Assembly: GCA_027488155.1 (NCBI GenBank)
Contig: JAIYCE010000044.1
Location: 1-61,593, forward strand
DNA: 61,593 bases
Reading direction: 5' to 3'
DNA from: Hyphomicrobiales bacterium
GTDB lineage: Bacteria; Pseudomonadota; Alphaproteobacteria; Rhizobiales; Beijerinckiaceae
Shown here: positions 24,139 through 32,456 of the stretch, one piece after another
Layout of the letters: each line of letters starts with the position of its first letter
Numbering within the stretch: the stretch's first letter is position 1
The notes under the pieces: model-generated
The model's database searches: none
What the model saw: only the letters and a program-made list of their open reading frames with translations
What the model was told of the DNA's origin: nothing
Program-made: the position numbers and the translations under genes

Positions 24139-25059
24139 TCAGGCGCGGCGGGGTTTTGCGCCGCCGCGTGTCAGCACCAAAGTCGCCCAGCCTTCGAGAT
24201 CGCCACGATGGCGCAGGTGAAAACCCTGCGCTGCATAGGCTGAGAGCACGCCTGCCACATCGCGGCCCAAGAGGCCCGAAAGGATCAGTGCCGCATCGTG
24301 CGAGGCGACGCCCGCAATTGAGGGCGCGAGAAGGCGCAAGGGCTTTGCGAGAATATTTGCGAAAATGAGATCGTAGGGCTTGCCGGCCATGAGCGCCGGG
24401 TGCTGCACGCCGCGTGCGACGACCGGCTTAAGGTGCGCCGCAGCTTTGTTGAGCCGCGCATTACTGGCGGCGGCTTCCACAGAGATCGGATCGATATCGC
24501 CAAGCGCCACATGCTCATGGAGTGCGCGAGCCGCGGCAATGGCGAGCACACCCGTCCCCGTGCCAACATCGAGCACGCGGCGGGGCTTGCGTTGTTTGAG
24601 GATGGCATCGAGCGCCAAAAGGCAGCCGCGCGTGGTGCCGTGATGGCCAGTGCCGAAAGCAAGCGCCGCCTCGATCTCGATGCCGATGCGGTTCAGTGGC
24701 ACGCGGCCGCGATCGTGCCCGCCATGGACGAGGAAGCGGCCGGCTTCCACCATGGTCAGGCCCTCCAGCGAAGCCTTCACCCAATCCTTCTCCGCCAGCG
24801 TGTCGAATTCGGCAGCCTTGGCGGCGTCATCGCCCGCAGCGATGCGGACCAGCTCACGAATGGCATCCCGATTGGGCTCTGCGGCGAAATAGACCTCCAC
24901 TTCCCACAGGCCCGTCGCCTCATTCTCGAACGCAGCCGAGGCTGCTTCCGCAGGGTCGAATGTCTCGACCACAAGATCGGCGACGCGACGCGCGGCCTTC
25001 TCAGGTAGAGCAAGCCGGAGAGCATGGGTGGGGGAGCGGGGGTGAAGTCCTTCAAGCAT
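24139..25059 (-). CDS. prmA: Ribosomal protein L11 methyltransferase PrmA
   Basis: PrmA is an S-adenosylmethionine-dependent methyltransferase that trimethylates ribosomal protein L11. The 306 aa protein has a weakly conserved N-terminal domain with the linker KDWVKASLEGLTMVEAGRF, then EAALAFGTGHHGTTRGCL, the SAM-binding glycine loop VLDVGTGTGVLAIAAA, DIDPISVEAA, and DLIFANILAKPL at the catalytic position, all typical of PrmA. It converges on the small gene at 23915 with a two-base gap. A 350-base non-coding region with repeats lies upstream. Confidence 0.94.
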   Translation of the reverse strand: MLEGLHPRSPTHALRLALPEKAARRVADLVVETFDPAEAASAAFENEATGLWEVEVYFAAEPNRDAIRELVRIAAGDDAAKAAEFDTLAEKDWVKASLEGLTMVEAGRFLVHGGHDRGRVPLNRIGIEIEAALAFGTGHHGTTRGCLLALDAILKQRKPRRVLDVGTGTGVLAIAAARALHEHVALGDIDPISVEAAASNARLNKAAAHLKPVVARGVQHPALMAGKPYDLIFANILAKPLRLLAPSIAGVASHDAALILSGLLGRDVAGVLSAYAAQGFHLRHRGDLEGWATLVLTRGGAKPRRA

Positions 25060-25409
25060 CAGCGGGACCTAGCATTGCATCCACCGGAAAGGAACAGGAA
25101 ATGCACCGGTTCTGCACGGCTTTGCCACTCTTTTTACACTGGGAGCGCACTGGTTTTACCACGGTTCTACCCCGGCTTTACACCACCCATTCACACGATA
25201 TGCACCGGCTGTTGGGCTCGTTTGGTGCAGCTTTCCCACAAATTCGGGCAGGGCTTTTGCACCGGTTTTCCACAGGATCGAAACAAGTTTGTGGACGGGT
25301 TGCGCATACCAAAGCAACCGCCTTTCCACAGGCCGAAGGATAGCTTGCTTCGTCGTTAAACTCGTCGCATTGACCAGGTTCATCGCATGCGATCGTCGAC
25401 GCAGAGAAT
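25060..25409. repeat. Non-coding prmA upstream region with degenerate GCACCGG / TTCCACA repeats
   Basis: This 350-base stretch lies between the prmA start and the uvrD 3' end and has no convincing gene. It contains three copies of GCACCGG (25103, 25202 and 25260), related TTTTACC and CTTTACA words, and several TTCCACA-like words (about 25229, 25267 and 25324), one facing TGTGGA across 15 bases. The TTTTCCACA word is one base from a DnaA-box core. What it does is unknown. Confidence 0.45.
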
Positions 25410-27734
25410 TCAAATCCGCTTCACGAAGCTTTCAATCACCATCTTGCGGCCGGCCTTGTCGAAATCGATGGTCAGCTTATTGCCATCAATAGCGGCGACC
25501 GAGCCATTGCCGAATTTGATGTGAAACACACGGTCGCCAGTTCCAAAACCGGATTCGGTGCCGGTCGATTTCGCGACCAGTTCGCCTTCGATCAGCAAAG
25601 GTTCGCGGCGCGGGCCTGAATCGGTCGTGCCCTTGCGTTGCTGCGCGCGCTGCCAGCCGGGCGTCTGATAGGTCGAGGCGAATTGATTGATCGTGTCGAA
25701 ACGGCTGCCGCCCGAACCCCCGAAATGCGATGGCGCTTCGGTGACTTCGACATGCTGCTCCGGCAATTCATCGATGAAGCGCGAAGGCACGGTCGATGAC
25801 CACAGGCCATGGATGCGCCGATTGGTTGCAAAGAAAATCTTGGCGCGGCGGCGCGCACGCGTGACGCCGACATAAGCGAGGCGGCGCTCTTCTTCCAAGC
25901 CGGCACGGCCACTCTCATCGAGCGCCCGTTGATTGGGGAACAAGCCCTCTTCCCAGCCGGGGAGGAAAACGGTTTCGAATTCCAAACCCTTCGCGCCATG
26001 AAGCGTCATGATCGAGACACGTTCCGTCGTGTCGCTTTCAGCCGCTTCCATCACCAGCGAGACATGTTCAAGGAACGCCGCCAGATCGGGGAATTCTTCC
26101 ATCGAACGGACGAACTCCTTCAAGTTTTCCAGCCGTCCTGCCGCTTCCGCCGTGCGCTCTTTCTGCCAATGATCCGTGTAGCCGGATTCTTCCAAAATCT
26201 GCTCGGCCAATTCGCTGTGCGGCATTGTATCGATCAACGAAGCCCAGCGCACGAAATTGGCCGTCAGCTCGCGCAAAGTCGCGCGCGGCTTCGGTTTCAA
26301 TTCGTCGGTCTCGGTGAGGAGGCGTGCGGCCTGCATCAACGGCACCGATTGCGCGCGCGCAAACCGATGCACGAGCTCCAGCGTCGCATCGCCCAAACCA
26401 CGCTTCGGCGTGTTGACGATGCGTTCGAAGGCAAGGTCATCTGCCGGATTGGCAACGCAGCGTAGATAAGCAAGTGCGTCGCGAATTTCGAGGCGTTCAT
26501 AAAAGCGCGGACCGCCGATGACGCGATAGGGTAGGCCGAGCGTGACGAAACGATCTTCGATCTCGCGCATTTGCGCCGAGATGCGGACCAGAATGGCGAT
26601 TTCTGCGAGCGAATGGCCCTTGTGCTGCAAGGCTTCAATCTCATCGCCAATCATGCGCGCTTCTTCTTCGGAATCCCACGCGCCGGTAACAGTCGGCCTG
26701 ATGCCTTCCTCATCATCGGTGAAAAGCGTCTTGCCGAGGCGGCCTTCATTATGCGCGATGAGATGCGAGGCCGTGGCGAGAATATGGCCCGTCGAACGAT
26801 AATTCCGTTCAAGGCGAACGACGACAGCGCCGGGAAAATCTTTTTCGAAACGGAGAATATTGTCCACTTCAGCGCCGCGCCACCCATAGATCGATTGGTC
26901 GTCATCGCCGACACAAGCGACATTCTGGCGACCCTGCGCAATCAGCCGCAGCCAGAGATATTGTGCAGTGTTGGTATCTTGATACTCGTCAACGAGAATA
27001 TATTTGAAACGCTCCTGCCAGCTTTGCAGGACATCGGGATGTTCGCGGAACAGGCGCAGGTTTTCGAGTAGAAGGTCGCCGAAATCAGCAGCGTTTAATT
27101 GTTTCAGGCGTGCTTGATAGGCGGCATAGAGTTTCGCACCGCGTCCATTGGCGAAGGAGGCAGCCTCGCCCGCCGGTACCTTATCGGGCGTGAGGCCGCG
27201 GTTCTTCCAACTGTCGATGAACGAGGCGAGCGCGCGTGCGGGCCAGCGTTTCTCATCAATATCCTCGGCAGCAATCACCTGCTTCATCAGGCGTAGCTGA
27301 TCGTCAGTGTCGAGAATCGTGAAATCGGATTTGAGGCCGACAAGCTCGGCATGGCGGCGCAGAATTTTTGTGCCGATGGCGTGGAACGTCCCGAGCCAAG
27401 GCATGCCTTCCGCCACGCTGCCGATCAGCAGCGCGATACGCTCTTTCATCTCACGCGCCGCCTTGTTGGTAAAGGTGACGGCGAGAATTTGCGAAGGATA
27501 GGCGCGGCCGGTCGCAACGATATGGGCGATGCGCGTGGTCAAAACCCGCGTCTTACCCGTACCGGCGCCCGCGAGCACGAGGACGGGGCCGTCCGTGGCT
27601 TCTACGGCGCGGCGTTGTTCCGGATTGAGGCCATCGAGATAGGGCGCGCCGCCATGCACGGACGCCATGGCGCGGGCAGCGAGGCCGCCGGGGCGCGGGG
27701 CATTGTCGGGCATGGGGCTGGAAGGATCGGACAA
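25410..27734 (-). CDS. uvrD: UvrD/PcrA-type superfamily 1 DNA helicase
   Basis: This is a 3'-5' DNA helicase of superfamily 1A that acts in excision and mismatch repair or replication-fork clearing. The 774 aa protein begins after a Pro-rich leader with LNPEQRRAVEAT (Q motif), Walker A LAGAGTGKTRVLTTRIA, then ILVDEYQDTNTAQY (motif II), GDDDQSIYGWRG (motif III), RNYRST (IV), MTLHGAKGLEFETVF (V) and RLAYVGVTRAR (VI). The C-terminal tail keeps the PcrA-like DRVFHIKFGNGSV segment. UvrD and PcrA cannot be separated by eye, so the symbol is provisional. Confidence 0.93.
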   Translation of the reverse strand: MSDPSSPMPDNAPRPGGLAARAMASVHGGAPYLDGLNPEQRRAVEATDGPVLVLAGAGTGKTRVLTTRIAHIVATGRAYPSQILAVTFTNKAAREMKERIALLIGSVAEGMPWLGTFHAIGTKILRRHAELVGLKSDFTILDTDDQLRLMKQVIAAEDIDEKRWPARALASFIDSWKNRGLTPDKVPAGEAASFANGRGAKLYAAYQARLKQLNAADFGDLLLENLRLFREHPDVLQSWQERFKYILVDEYQDTNTAQYLWLRLIAQGRQNVACVGDDDQSIYGWRGAEVDNILRFEKDFPGAVVVRLERNYRSTGHILATASHLIAHNEGRLGKTLFTDDEEGIRPTVTGAWDSEEEARMIGDEIEALQHKGHSLAEIAILVRISAQMREIEDRFVTLGLPYRVIGGPRFYERLEIRDALAYLRCVANPADDLAFERIVNTPKRGLGDATLELVHRFARAQSVPLMQAARLLTETDELKPKPRATLRELTANFVRWASLIDTMPHSELAEQILEESGYTDHWQKERTAEAAGRLENLKEFVRSMEEFPDLAAFLEHVSLVMEAAESDTTERVSIMTLHGAKGLEFETVFLPGWEEGLFPNQRALDESGRAGLEEERRLAYVGVTRARRRAKIFFATNRRIHGLWSSTVPSRFIDELPEQHVEVTEAPSHFGGSGGSRFDTINQFASTYQTPGWQRAQQRKGTTDSGPRREPLLIEGELVAKSTGTESGFGTGDRVFHIKFGNGSVAAIDGNKLTIDFDKAGRKMVIESFVKRI

Positions 27735-27858
27735 GGGTTCGCCTAAAGGTCGTGAACGCGATTCGTTCTCGCGCCAAGATGGGCCTCGCCCCCCTCCGTT
27801 TCAATTCATTCCTGCCCTGCCGATGCTAAGAAGGTGCGTCAACCACAGGGGATTCGGC

Positions 27859-28521
27859 ATGGGCGGCGGGCTGATGGGCGACGGGCTAATGGGTGAAGGG
27901 CTTTACGTCGCAACGGCCCTTGCGGCCTTCATCTATGCCGTGACGCCGGGGCCGGCATTCCTAGCCGTGTTCGCGTTGGCGGCGCGGCATGGCCGCGGTC
28001 TGGGCGGCCATTTCTTGCTAGGGCATATGGCAGGAGACCTCCTCTGGGGTGGGCTTGCCATTGCCGCGATCGTCGGTGTCAGCGCATTGGGTCCGGCGCT
28101 ATTCGAAGCGCTTGGCGTCCTCTGCGGCTTTTATCTGATCTGGCTTGGTGGCAAGGCGATGTTTTCCCGCGCCGAAGGTGGAGCTGCGCCTGTGGGCAGC
28201 CAGAGGCCATTGCGCGCTGGCCTGGTTTTCGGCCTCACCAATCCCAAAGCCTATCCGGTGGCCGTCGCCGTCTTTACCGCGATCACGATGCGCTATGCCG
28301 ATCAAATCGGCTGGCACACTCTGCCGGGATTAATCGTTGCATCGCTTGGCGGCTTGTTCGCCGGATACATCGCCATTTTGTTTTGCGCTGGCTTGGTGCC
28401 TGTACGCCGATTTTTTCTCACCCATGGATTGTGGGTCAATCGTGTTGTGGGGTTTACGTTCGTCTTATTTGGCGGAAAATCGATCATCGATGCCGCGCGG
28501 AGTTTTACGGGACGATCGTAG
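27859..28521 (+). CDS. LysE/RhtB-family amino acid exporter
   Basis: This is a predicted inner-membrane exporter of amino acids or related compounds; the substrate cannot be told from sequence. The start ATG 27859 follows AGGGGA and gives 220 aa with about six hydrophobic segments. The family hallmark is present in FIYAVTPGPAFLAVFALAARHG, along with GLTNPKAYP in the middle. The N-terminus contains an in-frame near repeat (GLMGDGLMGEGL), so ATG 27874 or 27889 are alternative starts. It is divergent from uvrD with a 124-base gap. Confidence 0.85.
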   Translation: MGGGLMGDGLMGEGLYVATALAAFIYAVTPGPAFLAVFALAARHGRGLGGHFLLGHMAGDLLWGGLAIAAIVGVSALGPALFEALGVLCGFYLIWLGGKAMFSRAEGGAAPVGSQRPLRAGLVFGLTNPKAYPVAVAVFTAITMRYADQIGWHTLPGLIVASLGGLFAGYIAILFCAGLVPVRRFFLTHGLWVNRVVGFTFVLFGGKSIIDAARSFTGRS

Positions 28522-28699
28522 AAGATGTATTGAATTCGCTAAAAATTGAAACAAATTATTCTCAATCTATGAGCGTCATGATTTGAATATGTAATTTATA
28601 GTAGTTTTTTCAACTTTTCTCAATGATGACTCGACATCGTTTTTTTACCCTGCCACAATCGACGGATTGAAAACGCATAAACAATTGCTGGAGGCGGCT
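28522..28699 (+). promoter_or_regulatory. AT-rich upstream region of the RTX gene
   Basis: This 178-base stretch is strikingly AT-rich compared with the GC-rich surroundings, with several T runs (for example around 28606 and 28640). It must hold the promoter of the RTX gene, but I cannot assign -35 and -10 hexamers. A GGAGG ribosome site ends it at 28690-28694. Confidence 0.4.
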
Positions 28700-30337
28700 A
28701 TGCGGCGACGTTTCGAAACATTGATGAATTATTTTGTTTCACTTGTTACGACTGGTAGACAGTTAAAGCTAAAATTAGCCTATTATAACAATCAAGACGA
28801 AATCTATTTTTTATCCGATGGAGAAAAGGTTTTGGTCGGTGGTCGTGTTGCGACAGTTAATATGGTCAGCCGCAACGATGGGAAATTATGGGGCACTATC
28901 GGTCATGATATTCTTGGGGGCGATGATAGAAATAATTCAATCTATGCCATTGATGGTCATGACTCCATATTTGCATTTGGCGGGAATGATTTGGTTTACG
29001 GTGGAGCCGGCGCCGATTTCATTTTAGCAGGCCGCGGCAACGATACTGTCTTGGGTGGAGCCGATAATGATTACATTGGTGGCGATGATGGCAATGATCG
29101 TCTTTATGGTGAAGCTGGTAATGATGAAATTTGGGGCGGTGATGGCAATGATTTTCTTTATGGCGGTTCCGGTGCGAATACTCTGAGCGGTGAGGGTGGA
29201 AACGATGTTCTGTTTGTCGAATCCGGTCGCGACACGGCTGCAGGAGGCGATGGGACGGATACGTTGAACTTGAGTCGCGTCAAAACGGCTGTGACTGGCG
29301 CATCATGGCTTCAGTACACTGGTTTTTTTCTTTATGCAGATAACAAAGAAAAAGGGTTTGGAGGGATCAACTCGCTTGTGAGTACGCAGAGAGGCGTCAA
29401 CGAGGTTTCGGGATTTTTTTCTAAGATCGAAAAGATTATTGGTACTCCATTAGATGATCGCATTCAAGTCTTGCCAAAAGTCGAATATATCGATGCAGGA
29501 TATGGCAATGACATGATTGAGATCAGTGCGGAGGATGTTTCTGATAAGCCAGTCATTCTTCGGGGTGGCAATGGTGACGATATTTACAGGATTGAATTCG
29601 GCGCAGAGGGGTCGATTGGTGGTCGGCTGACAATTCAATACACAGAGGGCCGCGATAGGGTCGTAATCGCCAATTCCAACGAAGTGACGGTTTATAGAAA
29701 TGGCTCTGATCTCTTGATCAATGTTCAGGTTGGCAAAAAAATTTCGATTTTTACTGTCGAGAATGGTTGGGGTGCTTTTCAAACCGGACAACTCAACGTA
29801 CTCTGGGAATCGCAGAAAGATTCGGGCGCTTCATCGACCTCGGTTGTTGGCAACCCGCCTTCAGTCTATCTCAGCAAAACGGGCTTTTTTCCAGCCGAGC
29901 TTACAGGCGGCAATGGCGCCGATCTTCTTTCCAATGCAACAGGTTCTTATAATTGGTTTTCGGACGGCCCTCTCGACTCGATCTACCAAAACTCTCTCTG
30001 CACCATGACAGGGGGAAAGGGTGCCGACAATTTTCTCTTATGGTCTGGCGGTGTCATCAAGGATTTCGATTTTAAGGATGAAAAAGACACGCTTGTTTTT
30101 GCAAAGGAGATATTTGGCTCTCTTGATGCCGTTAAAAAGCTAACACGCCGGCAATTCAATGGAGATCTCGTTATCGAAACACCTTGGAAAATTCCAGCGG
30201 GTGCACCGAACGTCAATCAGCCGATCACGCTTCAATTGCTCGGGGTTACCAATGCGGAATTCAATGCAGCCTTGGCTAATGGGCATGTACGCGTTGATTC
30301 GCTGGCCGGGGTCACCGCCGCCAGTTTGCGTTTTTAA
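28700..30337 (+). CDS. RTX-type calcium-binding repeat protein
   Basis: This 545 aa protein is probably exported by a type I secretion system; the transporter genes are not in the window. ATG 28700 follows GGAGGCGGCT; an in-frame TTG at 28667 is less likely. From about residue 66 to 190 it has around a dozen glycine/aspartate nonapeptides of the GGxGxDxLx type, such as GGNDLVYGGAG and GGDGNDFLYGG, which bind calcium in this family. A beta-rich middle and a second short GGNGADLL and GGKGADNF pair follow. No N-terminal signal peptide is seen. Base use is clearly AT-richer than in flanking genes, suggesting transfer. No enzymatic domain is recognised. Confidence 0.88.
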   Translation: MRRRFETLMNYFVSLVTTGRQLKLKLAYYNNQDEIYFLSDGEKVLVGGRVATVNMVSRNDGKLWGTIGHDILGGDDRNNSIYAIDGHDSIFAFGGNDLVYGGAGADFILAGRGNDTVLGGADNDYIGGDDGNDRLYGEAGNDEIWGGDGNDFLYGGSGANTLSGEGGNDVLFVESGRDTAAGGDGTDTLNLSRVKTAVTGASWLQYTGFFLYADNKEKGFGGINSLVSTQRGVNEVSGFFSKIEKIIGTPLDDRIQVLPKVEYIDAGYGNDMIEISAEDVSDKPVILRGGNGDDIYRIEFGAEGSIGGRLTIQYTEGRDRVVIANSNEVTVYRNGSDLLINVQVGKKISIFTVENGWGAFQTGQLNVLWESQKDSGASSTSVVGNPPSVYLSKTGFFPAELTGGNGADLLSNATGSYNWFSDGPLDSIYQNSLCTMTGGKGADNFLLWSGGVIKDFDFKDEKDTLVFAKEIFGSLDAVKKLTRRQFNGDLVIETPWKIPAGAPNVNQPITLQLLGVTNAEFNAALANGHVRVDSLAGVTAASLRF

Positions 30338-30864
30338 TGCACTTCCATGCGGCCATGGGCTTTTTTTGGAATGCCCATGGCACGCCCCAGCGCATCGGGG
30401 CGCGGCAATGCCGCGTGAGCCTGCTTCATCGTGGCGATGTTTTCGAGAATGTCAGAAGGAAAGGGCACAACCTTCCGGCTTTCGACATCGACATGCAAAA
30501 ACATGTTCTCGCTGGTCGCGGCAAGCCAACCTTCATTGGCGTGGCGCATTTCCATGTAAAGGTGAATGCGCTTCTCGTCATAATCGACAAGTTGAATGGT
30601 GATGCGCATCGGCATGTCGGGCTTCACTTCGCGCCGGTAGTGCACATGGCATTCGGCTGCGAAGGTCGTGCCGCCACGTTCGGCCGCATAATCGGCCCCT
30701 AAATCGAGCAGCAGGAAGGCCTCTTCGACGGCACGGTCGAAGATGACATGGTAATAGGCCATGTTGAGGTGGCCGTTGAAATCGATCCAGCCCGGCTCCG
30801 GCCGCATGGTTGACGAAACGAAAGGGGTGAAGAAGAACGCGCCCGCGTCTTTGCCCTTTCGCAT
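30334..30864 (-). CDS. Hot-dog fold acyl-CoA thioesterase
   Basis: This is a predicted cytoplasmic thioesterase of the 4HBT/YbgC type that hydrolyses an acyl-CoA; the acyl group is unknown. ATG 30864 is preceded on the minus strand by GGAAGGA; TTG 30870 is an alternative. The 176 aa product carries the catalytic-type segment WIDFNGHLNMAYYHVIFDRA with Asp in the usual place, followed by CHVHYRREVKPDMPMRI. It converges on the RTX gene with a four-base overlap of stop codons and is divergent from the downstream FAD oxidase. Confidence 0.82.
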   Translation of the reverse strand: MRKGKDAGAFFFTPFVSSTMRPEPGWIDFNGHLNMAYYHVIFDRAVEEAFLLLDLGADYAAERGGTTFAAECHVHYRREVKPDMPMRITIQLVDYDEKRIHLYMEMRHANEGWLAATSENMFLHVDVESRKVVPFPSDILENIATMKQAHAALPRPDALGRAMGIPKKAHGRMEVH

Positions 30865-31016
30865 TCCCAACCTGTCCTTCCCTTGGGCATCGCCCGGCGT
30901 GTCCCTAAAAGGGTAGCATCGCGCCTCCAGAAGTTTAAAATGACACCAATCCGACCGCCTCTGGCAAGCACCCTTGCCGGCCTTGGGTGGTTTTCGCCCT
31001 GTTCAGGACCTCGACC

Positions 31017-32432
31017 ATGAATGCGTTTTCGCCCGTGACCCTGCCGAAACCCGATTCTGCCGCCCTGAAGGCCGTGGTGGAGACGCTGAGTGCCCGTTTC
31101 GGCAATCGGGCCGTGACCAGCAAAGCCGTGCGCGACCAGCACGCCAATACGCTCACCTGGTTGCCGGTCGAGGCACCCGATGTGGTCGTCTATCCGCAGA
31201 CGACCGAGGAGGTTGTCGAGATCGTCAAGCTCTGCGCCGCACATAAGGTGCCTATGGTGCCGTTCGGGACGGGCACTTCCTTTGAGGGCCACACGAACGC
31301 TCCAGCTGGAGGCGTTTCGATCGACACCAGCATGATGAACAAGATTATCGCCGTGCATCCGGAAGATCTCGATGTCGTCATAGAGCCGGGTATCACGCGT
31401 AAAGCCTTGAATGAGCAATTGCGCGATACGGGCCTCTTCTTCCCGATCGATCCGGGTGCCGATGCCTCGCTTGGTGGCATGGTGTCAACGCGCGCTTCAG
31501 GCACCAATGCGGTGCGCTATGGCACGATGAAAGACAATGTGATGGCGCTCAAAGTGGTGCTGCCAAACGGCGAAGTGGTAACGACTGCGCGGCGGGCCAA
31601 GAAATCTTCCGCCGGTTACGATCTGACGCGGCTGTTCGTGGGTGCAGAAGGTACGCTCGGGATCATCACCGAAATCACGCTCAAGCTCTACGGCATTCCC
31701 GAGGCGATCTCGGGCGGCATCTGTCCGTTTCCCAGCGTGCGCGCGGCCTGCGATGCGACGATCATGACGATTCAGAGTGGCTTGCCGGTCGCGCGCATCG
31801 AGCTTGCCGATCAGATGCAGGTGCGTGCGTTCAATCTGCATTCCAAGCTTGGGCTTGAGGAAAAGCCGATGCTGTTCGTAGAGTTTCACGGCACGGAAGC
31901 AGGGGTCCACGAACAGTCCGAACGGTTTGGCGAGATTGCGAAGGAATTTGGCGGTGGGCCTTTCCAATGGGCGACGAAGCCTGAGGACCGCACCAAGCTG
32001 TGGCAGGCGCGTCACGATGCCTATTGGGCGGCCTTTGCCTTGCGGCCCGGTATGAAAACCATTGCCACCGATGTCTGCGTGCCGATTTCGCGGCTCGCCG
32101 AATGCGTCGAGGAAACGCATGAAGACATCGAGAAAACCGGCATTCTGGCTCCCATCGTCGGCCATGTCGGCGATGGTAATTTCCATCTCACGCCTTTGGT
32201 CGATCCCGACAATCCGGACGAAGTGGCAGTGATGAAGGCATTTCTAGAGCGGTTGGTTGAACGCGCTCTGAAGATGGAGGGCACCTGCACCGGCGAGCAC
32301 GGGGTGGGGCAGGCGAAAATGAAATATCTTTTGAAAGAACATCCTGCGGCCACGCTTGATGCGATGCGCGCGATCAAGCACGCTTTCGATCCGAACAACA
32401 TCATGAACCCGGGCAAGATCGTCCAGTTCTGA
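31017..32432 (+). CDS. FAD-linked oxidase, GlcD / D-lactate dehydrogenase (cytochrome) type
   Basis: This is a flavoprotein that oxidises a 2-hydroxy acid, most likely D-lactate or glycolate, and passes electrons to the respiratory chain. ATG 31017 follows AGGACC; the product is 471 aa. The FAD-binding PCMH domain shows PMVPFGTGTSFEGH, GADASLGGMVSTRASGTNA and FVGAEGTLGIITEITL. The C-terminal FAD-oxidase domain has HVGDGNFH and ends with CTGEHGVGQAKMKY and FDPNNIMNPGKI. Without GlcE and GlcF neighbours, a single-subunit Dld-like enzyme seems more likely than a glycolate oxidase subunit. Confidence 0.88.
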   Translation: MNAFSPVTLPKPDSAALKAVVETLSARFGNRAVTSKAVRDQHANTLTWLPVEAPDVVVYPQTTEEVVEIVKLCAAHKVPMVPFGTGTSFEGHTNAPAGGVSIDTSMMNKIIAVHPEDLDVVIEPGITRKALNEQLRDTGLFFPIDPGADASLGGMVSTRASGTNAVRYGTMKDNVMALKVVLPNGEVVTTARRAKKSSAGYDLTRLFVGAEGTLGIITEITLKLYGIPEAISGGICPFPSVRAACDATIMTIQSGLPVARIELADQMQVRAFNLHSKLGLEEKPMLFVEFHGTEAGVHEQSERFGEIAKEFGGGPFQWATKPEDRTKLWQARHDAYWAAFALRPGMKTIATDVCVPISRLAECVEETHEDIEKTGILAPIVGHVGDGNFHLTPLVDPDNPDEVAVMKAFLERLVERALKMEGTCTGEHGVGQAKMKYLLKEHPAATLDAMRAIKHAFDPNNIMNPGKIVQF

Positions 32433-32456
32433 CCGGGCCGGAGAGGGGTATCATCG

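Noticed and set aside
25060-25409. Chromosomal replication origin
   Set aside because: The DnaA-like words are imperfect (no exact TTATCCACA), no AT-rich unwinding segment is visible, and the neighbours are not those of known alphaproteobacterial origins.
25024-25413. Open frames of 111 codons (+) and 85 codons (-) between prmA and uvrD
   Set aside because: They run through the repeat region, lack ribosome sites and their peptides simply reflect the DNA repeats.
28700-30337. Complete toxin plus type I secretion locus
   Set aside because: No ABC transporter, membrane fusion protein or acyltransferase gene lies next to it.
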